A stretch of 64,000 bases of DNA, taken from assembly GCF_900090045.1 (NCBI RefSeq), contig NC_041785.1, positions 2,085,001 through 2,149,000 on the forward strand. The letters are read 5' to 3'. The notes under the pieces are model-generated. The model did no database searches, was not told the origin of the DNA, and saw nothing but the letters and a program-made list of their open reading frames with translations. The translations under genes and the position numbers were made by a program. How positions within the stretch are numbered: position 1 is the stretch's first letter; every line of letters begins with the position of its first letter. Positions 1 to 10,953 of this stretch are shown here, one piece after another. The stretch is from Plasmodium malariae. Its lineage: Eukaryota; Apicomplexa; Aconoidasida; Haemosporida; Plasmodiidae.

Positions 1-3000
1 AAATGTAAACGTTCAATAATCGTATAATATGCAATAGTATTGTTCATTATTTATATTTATTTTGTTGCATTTTTTTGAATATATAAGAATAATGATACAT
101 CAACAACATATTTTTGATAAAATAAAGTGATCATACATTGCCGTAGCTCTTATACGCATAACTCAAAATATAAATCTAATTCTTTTTTGGATCATACAAT
201 AAGCTCCTATTGTTTTTAATTATTATTAAAATGAATATATATAATATTTTCCGGTATATATATAAAATATTTTAATTATATTTATAAGACGAATAATTTT
301 TTCTTGAAGTTGTAATTTAAAAAAAACACACTTCTATAAAGGAAAATTTCCGTAACTTAGGTGGATTCAAATTTCTAAAAAGGTGCGCAAAAATATTAAA
401 GAACAAACTTGTAATTAATACATTGATATTTTTATATATTTTTTTTTCGCCTATACTATGTAATGAACTATTAATGACATAATTATAATATTTGTCTCGC
501 ATATTGTCTAAAGCGTTAGAAGAAAATTATAGTTCCATATATTGAGAAAAAAAATTTTTTTATTTAAATAAATAAATATTTTATATTAAATATAAATAGG
601 CAGCACCATAAATCATATTAACTAAAGGTTTAAAATGCGTGTACATAAATAAATATAAGAATATTGACAAATAATATTCATAAATGTTTTACTTTTATTA
701 TTACGAACAATTTTTTTTTCCTTTAATTTAAGATTATTAGATATTTTATTCTATAATTTTTTTTTTTTCATGTGAAAATAGTGTGTTGATATTAAAATTC
801 AATCTTTTCCTTGGAAATTTATATCTTCTTATTCATTTCTATTTTTAACGTAATTGTTATAAAAGGACTGTACCATCCCCAAAAAATAGAAAATAAAATT
901 CTTTAGTGTTGTAATATAGAAATTGGGGGCTAATGTGCTAATAATAATATAAATGGGCAAAATATTAACTATTTAAATAATGAAACTCGACGGCATTTTT
1001 GTAGAGGAAAAATTAGGCAAACATAAAGTTAAGAAAGAAAACATATTGACATTTGAATTCCATGTTTCATAATTAAAATCTAAATTATTATGAAATTAAA
1101 CTTATTGAATACATATTGGGGCTGATACATAAATGTTAAACGTTTTAGATACATTTATTTTGTTTTAATAAAATGCTTCTCTACGAGTTACAGAGGTGAT
1201 TTCATATTTTTCTAAATATAATTTTCTTTAAAAGGGGACTTCATTCTGTCAGTATTATACTTAAAATTATGTATTTCTATAATCCTTAATTTTTTAATTA
1301 TTTTTGTAGTATTTATAAAAAAATAATACATAGGTTTATATAGATATTTTATTTTTTTACAGGAATATTTTTTTTGATTTTTCATTTTCTACTGTTAAGA
1401 GAGAAATTGCTGTTAGGTGCTAATTGAATGGGGAGATTTGTAGATTTCTATTAAAATATATTTTAAATATTGATGTAAAAATTTTTAAGGGAATAAGTTT
1501 TTTTTTTATGTATTAAAATTCCAATATCTTTGTATAATGGAATTATAACATTTACAGTTTCACACATTAAAAAAACAACAATGTAATAAAATAGTGGCAA
1601 AGAAAAATATTTTATTTTAAAATATTGAAATACTTTCAATCTAAAAAAAATTTTGTTTACATTAATAAAAAAAAATAAATAAACTGCAGTATCCTTATAT
1701 ATTATATTTATTATAAGTGAACTTATGAATATTATATTCTATTTGAAGATACTTTAACCATTAAGCACAAAAATTCGGTATATATAATATATTACGTAGT
1801 ATTCCATAAGAAAAAGTCATGGCAAATAAAGCTTATTCTAGTAAATAATTTTGTTATCTATAATAGTAGTAAATAAGAAAAAAATAAAAAACATTATATT
1901 TTTTATAATTGACAATGGAAAACTGTTCAAAATATGTATATGCAATATACGAGTTTCTAAAATATAAACTACCACATAAGTTTTGAAATAAACAATACCT
2001 TTTCCCTATGAAAATATGATATACAAAAATATATAGAGTAATAATAGGAAATAACAATTTAATAAAGTGCATTTTTAAATAAAAGAAAAATGCGAAGAAA
2101 TAGAAAAATACATTTACGTAGTACAATTGAAGTATTTTTTGAAAAAGAAAAAGGGTAATTTACTTCTTAATTTTAGGAAGAATGTATTGCATTTAAAATG
2201 TGTATTCTTCTTAACATAATTTGATTTTGAAAATATAGTGTTATTACTTTTAATTCAATACTAACATAAAATTAATGTAGGGCCCTTCAAAATTTTAAAC
2301 GTCACATTTTATTTTATGTATAATAATTACTACCTATTTGACGTCTGTTGATAAAAAATACACTTTTTTTTTTTTGCATGATGTTATTTCTACGTTTTAG
2401 GACCTTAATTTATCATTTATATTAAATAAATATATATATAAATAATTGCAATAATATCATTTAGTTTATCCTGAGTTTCATTATTATCTGTATGACCCTT
2501 TTGTATAATTTTCATTGTGTTTGAGCACATTTTTTTTTCTATAAAAAGAATTGTGGGTTGTGAAGTACAAAGGCACACTTGTTTTTTTTAACACGTAAAA
2601 AAATTATCTCAGGGCAAAAAGGATATTTTACAATATACATATTATGAATATGTAATAACTTGTTCTATATATTTTTATATACGGTAAGAATAAGAAGTTA
2701 TTTCTATTTAAAATAAAACGAAAGTAAAAATTGAAATGGTGAATGCTCAAATAAAAACATATTTTTTCATGGAATTTATTTGTCGTTTATTTTTTGTAAT
2801 TCTAGTGTAATTTTTTAGTTGAACTCATTGTATATTGGTAGAAAGCTTATTAGCCCATGCATGTAAATTTATTTTTTTTTGAGCTTGTTACACATTATAT
2901 TATTTTATATTTTTACATATTTCAAGTTCTAGTAATCCTAAGAATTATTTATTAAGGTGCATTTCCAAAACTTCATAATAACCTATTATTACTTGAATAG

Positions 3001-3096
3001 GTTCCTACAAATTCGTGTTTTTTTTTTTTTTTTTTAAATTTTAAGTATTGATTTTGGGTTCTACATTTTCAAATTACGTTAAAAATGAATCCCTAG

Positions 3097-3127
<31 letters not shown>

Positions 3128-3854
3128 ACTATTGTATATTTTAAATTTAGAAAATTCATAGTTTTATTTAAAAAAAAAAAAAAATTTCTAGGTTATGGAC
3201 AAATTATTTTCTCAAATATAAAAGCTACGTTTTTTAAATGCTATTTTTTTTTTTTTTTTTTTATATATATATATTTATGAGCGATTATTTTCTATTTTTT
3301 TCAAGTGAATATACTATATTCAATTTTTTTTTTTTCTGTAGCTTAATGGTCCATTTTGATAACTGTGAAATAGTACTCACATTTTAATTAGTATTTCCTG
3401 CCATATTTATTTGAAGTACAGTAACATAGTAAAATGTGAGTATGTTTGGGCATAAAAAATAAAATTATATATAAATTTTTTTTTTTAATTTGTTATCAAA
3501 AAGTTTGAATTATAAAAGTTTTTTTAAATAATTTTTTTTTAAGTAAAATTTATATTTTAAAAATTAATTACAAAAAATAAAATTTATTATTATTATGAAA
3601 TTTTTATTTTCTTAATTCGTTATTCCCTTTTTTTTTCCACATTTTTTTTTTATCATTTTTTCGTATTTCAAATTAACAGATAATCTTTTTATAATTTTAT
3701 GTACAACTATAGTATACTTAAAAATAAAAATAAGAATACCGCAATAACACTGAAGTTTTAATCTTAAGTATAAGTATATATATTTATATATACACATGTA
3801 CATTAACGTACACATATATATTAATTAAAATTTTTTGTGTTAAATTCGTAATAT
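1..3854. other. Long AT-rich flank without a convincing gene
   Basis: No open frame here looks like a full gene. The longest ones on the minus strand (about 317-502 and 1854-2126) are composed of F, Y, I, N and K residues and have no recognisable motif. Compared with the rest of the window the stretch has few TACATA or long TA microsatellites and more irregular AT-rich sequence; long poly-T runs cluster at 3017-3330. A 30-codon plus-strand ORF with charged, protein-like content lies at 980-1072. The 5' part of the next gene's leader presumably lies at the right end. It could be ordinary intergenic DNA, or decayed sequence of a former multigene-family region; I cannot tell. Confidence 0.6.
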
Positions 3855-6464
3855 ATGGAACCTGTAGATGATTTAGATTCCATTAGTGTATATGATGATA
3901 GCGAATATAAGAAAGATTATGTAATAAGAGATTTATTGCGAGAAGTTATAACAAGTTCAATAAAGGAAATAGATGGAAAAAGTATTAATTTACTAGAAAC
4001 ATTAATGAAATATGGATATGAACTAAATAGATGTATTGATAAGAGCAACTACTATATCAATGAAGCATTCTCGTCAAGAGTAAATACAGAAAAATTAAGG
4101 CGTAAATTAAGAGTGCATGTATTTACAGTTTTTAATGATGGAGACAGAGAACTAAGTTATCCTGCAAATATTACAGTTGAAGATTCAGCAAATGTTTATA
4201 GAAATGCTTCCCCATCATCCATGACATTTAATATTCAGGGTTATATTTTAGATGCAGATGAGAGTGATTATGATGATGTAGATGAATCAGAAAGGTTACC
4301 TACGAGAGTAATGAATGAAAGGAGGAATTCTGGTTATTTCATTGAGGATGATGATGAAGATGAAGAAGGAAGTGAGATGATTAATGAAGAAGTCGTTAGT
4401 AAATATTCGGGTACGGACATTGATGAGGATTGTGAAAATAATGAAAACATTGATTATCGTAATACAAGTGTCATGAAATTTACGTCCTTTTTTTCAACTA
4501 TTATGGTTATGAGAGAAAATGAAACAATTGTATATGATAAAAAATACAAAAATTATTACGATTGTGATAAATTGACTTTTACACGTACACTAAGTGAAAG
4601 AAGAAATGAAATAATTAAAGTGTATTTATTTTTAGACCAAAAAACCCCTTTTTTTGAACTATCGAAAAAATTAAGTATTTTTATGAAGTCACCTGAAGAA
4701 ACCATCCCAGAAATAATGAAACGCATTTATGAATATTGTTTAGAAAAAGACCTAGTTGATTCCATTAGTGCTAAAATAAAAACAGATGAGAAGTTAAAAG
4801 ATATATTAGGTGTAGATGAATGTGAATTTAGTGATCTACCCAAGCTTTTGCAGAAGAATTTTGTAATTCAGAAACCAATAGTACTAGAACATATTGTTGA
4901 CTTAGAGAATGAAGATGAATCTGAAAGTATATATGATATTGTCGTTGATATTTTTGAACCGTTTGTAACTTTAGACAGTGGTAAACGTAAAAAATTTGTA
5001 CTTGATTCGCATCACTTAAATGACGTATTACAATTTTTAAAAAAGCATGAAATAAATGAGGAAGAGAACGAGGACACACTGAATGAAGACTCTATTAAAG
5101 AGTGCACTTGTACTACAAATAATTTATGTAGTAGGGATAATAATAGATTAGATGAAAATGTTTACCCAGCAGATGTTAGGAACAATTTATTGAATGTAAA
5201 TGGTGGTGACATAGTGAATGAAAACGCGGAAGAGGAAAATATGGAACTAGAAGATGTGGAGGAAAATTATGATAAGAAAGATTATATAAACAGTGGGAGA
5301 ATAATAACTGTACTTACAGAAAAGGGTGATATAGAGGAATATTTAATTAAAGAGTGCTCCGAATTTTGTAAAAAGTATAAAAATTTAAATTTAAATTCTG
5401 TGGGAGTTACTATATTTGAAAAGATGAATGGATTACAAAGTGAAATAGAAAGTATAGATGATGATATTATAAATATATTATGTAAGATTAGAAAAAAGAA
5501 TAATTTAAGATTACGTTATACAAGATTTTATGAAGACCCATGTGGATTTATTGAGCATGTAATGAATAGTAAATTTCCTGTGGATTTCGAAAATTTAGAT
5601 GATAATATTGATTACATTTATGACCAAGCAGCTAATATTAATGATGACAATTATTATAAACTCCCTTGGGTTCATAGAGGCATTTCAAAGTATTTGTTAA
5701 TTAAGGATAAAAATTTGGATGATGTTCTTAAATCTTTTTTAAATTCTATGAATTTGGAAAGTAAAAGAAAGATTAGTAGTAGGAGCTCGAATGGAAATAA
5801 AAAACAAAGAGTACCTTTAAATGAACAAAATAATTATTGTCCATATAACGATAGTAATAGCAATAACAACTATAGTAATAATAATAATAATAATTATTAT
5901 GATAATAACAATAATAACAGTAATGCCAATAATGATAATAATATGAATAATATGCTTAATATGAACAGTATGCTTAATATGAACAATATGTATAATATGA
6001 ACAATTTGTATAATATGAACAATATGCAAAATGTGAGCAATATGCAAAATATTAATAATAATAATAGTAATATTAATAACAATAATTTATGTTATTATTA
6101 TGATAATAATAATATGAATTATAGCACTCCAGACCCTTTTAACATTTCGATGCAAAATTATGGAAATAATATAAATTATGAAAGCAACAATATGCAAAAC
6201 TCTGGTGGTTTTCAGATGAATAACAATACAAATGATAATGAAGTAAGGTTAAACATGAATGCTGAAAATAATTTTATGCAAAATAATGAACAAGTTAATT
6301 TTAACGCTTATAATATTAATCAGGTTGCTGCTTACCCAACGTACATGAATTTCCCTTTTAATATGACATCTCAAAATGATTTTAATGCAATGTATAATGG
6401 TACATTACCTATGGAGTTATACCCAAATGAAAATTTTTACAATTCTGGCAACTTTGCTCCATAA
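3855..6464 (+). CDS. SWIB/BAF60-family (SMARCD/Rsc6/Swp73-like) chromatin remodelling subunit
   Basis: Single-exon protein of 869 residues. The core follows the SMARCD/Swp73 plan. A segment near residues 80-130 begins RRKLRVHVFTVFND and matches the conserved region that precedes the SWIB fold. A SWIB-like helical region lies at about 266-345 (FELSKKLSIFMKS... to LEHIVDL). A C-terminal family block at about 555-640 contains RFYEDPCGFIEHVM and LPWVHRGISKYL. In other eukaryotes these proteins are core subunits of SWI/SNF-type complexes in the nucleus. Acidic stretches (about 135-195 and 450-480) interrupt the core. The last ~200 residues are an Asn/Met-rich low-complexity tail with repeated MNNMLNMN-type units (bases 5938-6060). 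The ATG is preceded by AT-rich leader and is the first in frame. Family assignment is by recognised motifs and is firm; its complex in Plasmodium is inference. Confidence 0.88.
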   Translation: MEPVDDLDSISVYDDSEYKKDYVIRDLLREVITSSIKEIDGKSINLLETLMKYGYELNRCIDKSNYYINEAFSSRVNTEKLRRKLRVHVFTVFNDGDRELSYPANITVEDSANVYRNASPSSMTFNIQGYILDADESDYDDVDESERLPTRVMNERRNSGYFIEDDDEDEEGSEMINEEVVSKYSGTDIDEDCENNENIDYRNTSVMKFTSFFSTIMVMRENETIVYDKKYKNYYDCDKLTFTRTLSERRNEIIKVYLFLDQKTPFFELSKKLSIFMKSPEETIPEIMKRIYEYCLEKDLVDSISAKIKTDEKLKDILGVDECEFSDLPKLLQKNFVIQKPIVLEHIVDLENEDESESIYDIVVDIFEPFVTLDSGKRKKFVLDSHHLNDVLQFLKKHEINEEENEDTLNEDSIKECTCTTNNLCSRDNNRLDENVYPADVRNNLLNVNGGDIVNENAEEENMELEDVEENYDKKDYINSGRIITVLTEKGDIEEYLIKECSEFCKKYKNLNLNSVGVTIFEKMNGLQSEIESIDDDIINILCKIRKKNNLRLRYTRFYEDPCGFIEHVMNSKFPVDFENLDDNIDYIYDQAANINDDNYYKLPWVHRGISKYLLIKDKNLDDVLKSFLNSMNLESKRKISSRSSNGNKKQRVPLNEQNNYCPYNDSNSNNNYSNNNNNNYYDNNNNNSNANNDNNMNNMLNMNSMLNMNNMYNMNNLYNMNNMQNVSNMQNINNNNSNINNNNLCYYYDNNNMNYSTPDPFNISMQNYGNNINYESNNMQNSGGFQMNNNTNDNEVRLNMNAENNFMQNNEQVNFNAYNINQVAAYPTYMNFPFNMTSQNDFNAMYNGTLPMELYPNENFYNSGNFAP

Positions 6465-6993
6465 GAAATGGACAAAATATTAAAAGGGAAATCATATTAC
6501 AAGCGTACACACTGCATATTGTATATATAATGTAATCAAAATTTAAAGAACATTTTAAACCCGCAACTTTTAAAAAATAAATATATGATTTTCCATAATG
6601 ATTTTTTACTGTAGCTTACCTTTTCTTTTATTTCTTGTATGATTTTATTCATCTTGTTAAATTTAATTCAGCTTTGTTGAATATTACAAAATTTTTTTTT
6701 AATTCTATTTTCATTGTTATTTAATATAATTCAATTTTGTGCAGTTCTATTTTTTAAATTTTAAATAAATGCAGTTTAAAAAAAAAAAAAAATTATTTTA
6801 GCAGTTTAATAAATTAATTATATCCTTTAACTTGTTAACAATTTTTTTCCTCTTATTAAAAAAAAAAAACTTATTATAAGCACATATGTACATATATATA
6901 CATACATTATTACGTATATGCATTTACGTAAAATATACACACATATACAAAAAAGCCTAAGTGAATTAACAACAGCATCATCGCCATTTTGTT
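6465..6993. other. Intergenic, 3' end to 3' end
   Basis: About 530 bases between two convergent genes. It contains poly-T and poly-A runs (around 6690, 6779-6792, 6861-6870) and a TACATA-type stretch near 6885-6950. No gene is seen; it presumably holds both 3' UTRs and polyadenylation sites. Confidence 0.7.
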
Positions 6994-8182
6994 TTATTTT
7001 GTTGCGGGTATGAGTACATCCGTGAACATGTATCTTGATGGTCTTAATAAAGATCCTTTATTATCTCTCCTGTCAATGTAGTCCCCCCAATTACCTGATA
7101 AATTATTATATGTAAAATTTAAAGCAAATGACCTAAATGGTTTCTCATATGAAGGAATTGGAAATGTCTGTGTGTCTGGATTATTTTCCCCATAAGGTAT
7201 CATGTTGTATCTCCAAATATGTTTTGGTTTAAAACGAACTATTGGTTCATCCTCTTTTATAATTAAATATTTGCACAGTTCATTGAAATTGTTTTTTTGT
7301 GTTGCATCTTTTAGTGCCTTTTCCCTAATAGTTAATGAAAAGGAAATAAAAAGCTATGTTTTACTGTAATTATGTAATTGTGTAATTATACGTAAAACAA
7401 GCTTCTTCAATTTGCATATATAATGGGAACACACTACAATAAGATGTTTGTACATGAAACATATATCACACGACTATTTGCTATGTATATATACACACAT
7501 ATGTATATGCATACTTCTACACAAATATATATACATATTAATACACGCAAAAGGAGCTTACCACAAATCCGTAAGCCTTTCATGGTCTTGACTATAATCG
7601 TCTATGTTTTTATTCTGCAATTCACTTTGTGTATCAAAAAAGTTATTGTCTTTCATATCATCTACTACTCCCAACTCTAACATATTTGTTACGTCAATAA
7701 TATTTTGATAAATATTATTGTGATAACATGTTATAGCTGACGTTGTTCCGAAAAAGGCCAAAAGAGCTACTAATTGATATCGAACATCAGGATTATGTTT
7801 TAAAATAAAACTTTTTAACGGATTAAAGAAAAATTTGCCACAACATTTAAGAGTTTTGTAAATGTTTTCTATTATATAATCAATATAATATTTGTATGAT
7901 CTTATATGTAATACAAAGTTATTATATCTGAAATTTTCCCCATAATATGAATTGTCATATGTATATATATTATATTTCTCTTTGTCCTTTACAACCCATT
8001 TGGGATGCTGTTTGCCACCACTAAATCGAATTTTACTTTTCAAGAAAAGTCGCACATTATTTAATCGCAACTAAAAAGGAAAAAAAAAAACAGTACATTA
8101 AATGTGTAAAAAGGTTGGGAAAAAACAGAAAAAAAAAGAAAAATTAAGGTGAATTTTGTAGCACTATTTTTTCTTTTCTCAT
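6994..8182 (-). CDS. Conserved protein of unknown function, spliced, probably mitochondrial
   Basis: Two clear exons on the minus strand: 8070-7562 and 7324-6994. The intron 7325-7561 has GT (GTAAGC) and AG (CTATTAG) ends and joins ...DL-W-EKALKDA in frame. The joined pair gives 280 codons including the stop. The 8070 exon starts at an acceptor (CTTTTTAG) with codon TTG, so the ATG lies in an upstream mini-exon. Two candidates keep phase: 8182-8165 (M-R-K-E-K-I, donor GTGCTA) or a single ATG codon at 8190-8188 (donor GTAAAA). The N-terminus is basic with hydrophobic residues, like a mitochondrial presequence. One hydrophobic segment (VALLAFFGTTSAITCY) may span a membrane. The C-terminal half contains PYGENNPDTQTFPIP and SGNWGDYIDRRDNKG, which I do not recognise. 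A divergent mitochondrial complex or ribosome subunit is possible; that is inference. Confidence 0.7.
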
Positions 8183-8298
8183 TTTACCATAATTTGTAAA
8201 AAGTATCAACATTAAAGTAAGAAAGTTTTCTTTTACGTAAGTATATTTGAATTATCTAAATATCTGAAGGTTACTACTATTATATATTTTTAAAAGAG

Positions 8299-8881
8299 AT
8301 GGTGGGGAAAAAAAAAAGCTTTTTACACAATTTTTTTCCTTCACTTGTATATTCACATACATTTATATGAATTTACATACATTTATATGAATTTACATAC
8401 ATTTATATGAATTTACATACATTTATGTGAATTAGTGTACATTTACATACATATACATCCAAAGGTTAAAAAAAAAAAAAAAAAAAAAAATAAATAATAC
8501 AAATAAAAAAGCTAAGGAAAATATACGTAGTTGAAGATTGTGGAAATTTTATTAAACAAAAAAAAAAAAAAAAATAAAAGAAATGTGTCATATATAAATG
8601 TATTAATTTACAAAAATGGAATAATAATCTTAAGAACGGATAAGAATTATTTTTATTTACTTGTACGCCGGGTTTATATATATATATTGTTTTTTTTTTT
8701 TTTCTTTAATATTCTTTATGCCCTTTTAAAAATTAATTACACTTTTACAAGGTATGAGTTTGTTAATATTATACAATTGCATAAAATTAATATTACTATT
8801 TCTTATAATACCATTAATTTTATAACAAAATTAAGGCACATTTTTGTAAGGAAAGTATTAAAAAAGGATAAAACAATTTAA
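8299..8881 (+). CDS. Possible two-exon gene, unknown product
   Basis: Candidate exon 1 is 8299-8346 (ATG then VGKKKSFLHNFFPSL) with a GTATAT donor. Exon 2 is 8531-8881, starting at an acceptor (TACGTAG) with codon TTG. The join is in phase and gives 132 residues, containing RNVSYINVLIYKNGIIIL and KLRHIFVRKVLKKDKTI. A hydrophobic stretch coded by TATA and poly-T sequence (about 8670-8735) could be a membrane segment or an unrecognised intron. It runs divergently from the minus-strand gene whose start lies near 8182. There is no family match I can name. It could be a chance open frame, because AT-rich Plasmodium DNA produces many of these; the protein-like end and canonical splice signals are the only support. 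Confidence 0.35.
8360..8450 (+). repeat. 20-bp tandem repeat (ATTTATATGAATTTACATAC)
   Basis: Four to five copies of a 20-base unit, with later copies diverging (TTATGTGAATTAGTG). It lies inside the intron of the candidate gene 8299-8881, or in ordinary intergenic DNA if that gene is not real. Confidence 0.85.
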
Positions 8882-9623
8882 ATGAATTATATTTTATATT
8901 GTATTATTGTAAATAATTTAAAAAAAAATGTTAAATTAATTTTATTATAATTTATTGTAGGATTCAGGTATATATTGCAAAGAAAGCAAAAAAAAAAAAA
9001 GGAAAAGAAAAAGAAAAAGAAAAAGAAAAAAGAAATGTAGTACATAAAAAAGAATCAATGTTTCAAATCCTTTTCGCAACAATACACTGTTACAGTATTT
9101 CGGACGTTTTTTTAGAGGTGTTATGCAAACTTCATTAGTCCCTTTTACACAAAATTAATTTATTTAGATCTGCCATTGTGTAACATGCACTTATGTACTT
9201 ATATATATATTTACATATGTATATGCAGGAGTTTCAAAGCTTTTCCTATATATGTGTATATATGAAAAAAATAGAGAATTGTTTTGAATTTAAATTAGAG
9301 TTTGAAATTATCCTACAAAGCGATGTAAATTATATAGTAGCAATTCTGTTACTATTCAAAAATGAGTTTGTTCGATTTTGCGTAATTTAAAAGAGTAAAA
9401 TTATGTAATCATATTTTATATATAAATATGTTGCATAAAAAAGATTATAATATTGTTGATGATTAGTAAAATAGAATAATAAAATAATCGAACAAAATAC
9501 AAGCAAAGAATGTTGCATAAAATGAGAATAATTTAATTTAATAAAAAATATATTTTATTTTTATCTTATAATATCCTTTTCGTAAAATTTTCAGAGTTAT
9601 AAGATTTAAAACTATGTGTAAAT
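8882..9623. other. Intergenic, low-complexity
   Basis: Holds an AAAAAG-rich run at 8987-9035 and AT-rich sequence. A 65-codon open frame at 9193-9390 contains LYIYLHMYM-type microsatellite translation followed by a more mixed segment; I do not regard it as a gene. The right end should carry the 3' UTR of the ApiAP2 gene. Confidence 0.55.
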
Positions 9624-10953
9624 TTAATAATTTATATTGTGCTGTTTTGAATTTTCATTAATGTAATCTTTATCATCATTTTGTTCTGTATCTTCAAAAT
9701 TTTGCTTATCTTGTTTTGACATTTTTATCATTTTTCTTTTTTTAGCATTTTCCCTGTACAAAAAATAAAATTTTTTAAAAATTATGAACATGGAATGTGT
9801 TTACACGTTTTCAAGAATATTAAAAAAAAAGAAAAAAAATGCATAAAATTTATACAAATTAAGGTTAAACAACTATGATTAATTTAGAACACTTTATTTT
9901 ACTTTATTTTTACTCTATTTTTATTTTATTTTATTTGTTCCCTTACATTTCAATTTCTTTCCACCTTTTCATGAGTAATATATATTCATACTCCAGCCTT
10001 TTTCTGTAGAGAACAGCTAGTTCCTTGCTTTTTTCAAAACCGTAAATGCTTACTCTAAAATAACAGTCACACTTAACAAAAAAATTATGTTGATAATTTC
10101 TTTTACAAAAATAGACTCGCCATGCTCCACTAGCATGCCATCTTACACCTTTGACATTGCAACAATACTTTTTCCAGTTAACGTTTTTTAAATTTTTCAG
10201 GACATGTTCTCTATTCGAATAAATAGTTCTTCTTATGAAGGAAGAAGATAATAAGGATAAGGGAAGAGGAGCATGTTTTTCAACTTCTCTTTTATTATAT
10301 TTATAATTTAATAAATAATTTTCGTATAATTCAACTTCTTTTTCATTGTCAATATTTATATTATTTACATCGATCTTTTCACATAAAAATTCTTTTTCTA
10401 AATATTTCTTGTATTTGTCTACATCAAATTTTTCTTGGTGTGGTTGTATTAGTTTTAACATGTATTCTACCGAAAAAGAACGCGCAAATATATATATGCA
10501 TATGAACATGCAAATATATGTTTATATGCACATACACACACATATATATATATATTCACGTACGCACACACATATATATAAAAGCATATACGCGCATTTA
10601 TTATGTGTAATTGCTCATTTTAGCTCATTTTTCCATTTTCTCCTTTCGTCTGAATTGAAACTTTTAAAATATAAAAATTGTACACATTGTAATGAAGAGG
10701 TTACATTTATAAAAAAAAAATTTGTTAAAAATATGTTTATATTTGCATTACTTCTTTTTTGAACAACTCTTTTTACTCCGAAGAATTTTTTGTCATTAAA
10801 AAATATAAGATCGGTAGATAAAGGCAAATAGATTTTACATGATGCTAAAATGGAAATATATCTAACTGAAATTTGCAAGTTGTTAGGTCGATTTATATTT
10901 TTATAGGTGACTTTATTGATATATTTACCATTCCGAAAGTATGAGCTAAGCAT
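9624..10953 (-). CDS. ApiAP2 family DNA-binding protein, small, one AP2 domain
   Basis: Three exons read from 10953: 10953-10752, 10466-9947 and 9753-9624. Introns 10467-10751 (GTAATG...GGTAG) and 9754-9946 (GTAAGG...TACAG) preserve phase; the total is 852 nt, 283 residues. Exon 2 contains an AP2-type fold at about residues 172-225. It opens with GVRWHASGAWRVYF (the GV-W-aromatic first strands), continues with a longer linker and FRVSIYGFEKSKELAVLYRK, the helix signature of ApiAP2 proteins. ApiAP2 proteins are sequence-specific transcription regulators in the nucleus. This one is short by family standards, with a single domain followed by a lysine-rich tail. The protein starts MLSSYFRNGKY. 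From memory P. falciparum has an ApiAP2 gene in the same relative place on chromosome 6. Target genes cannot be read from sequence. Confidence 0.85.
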
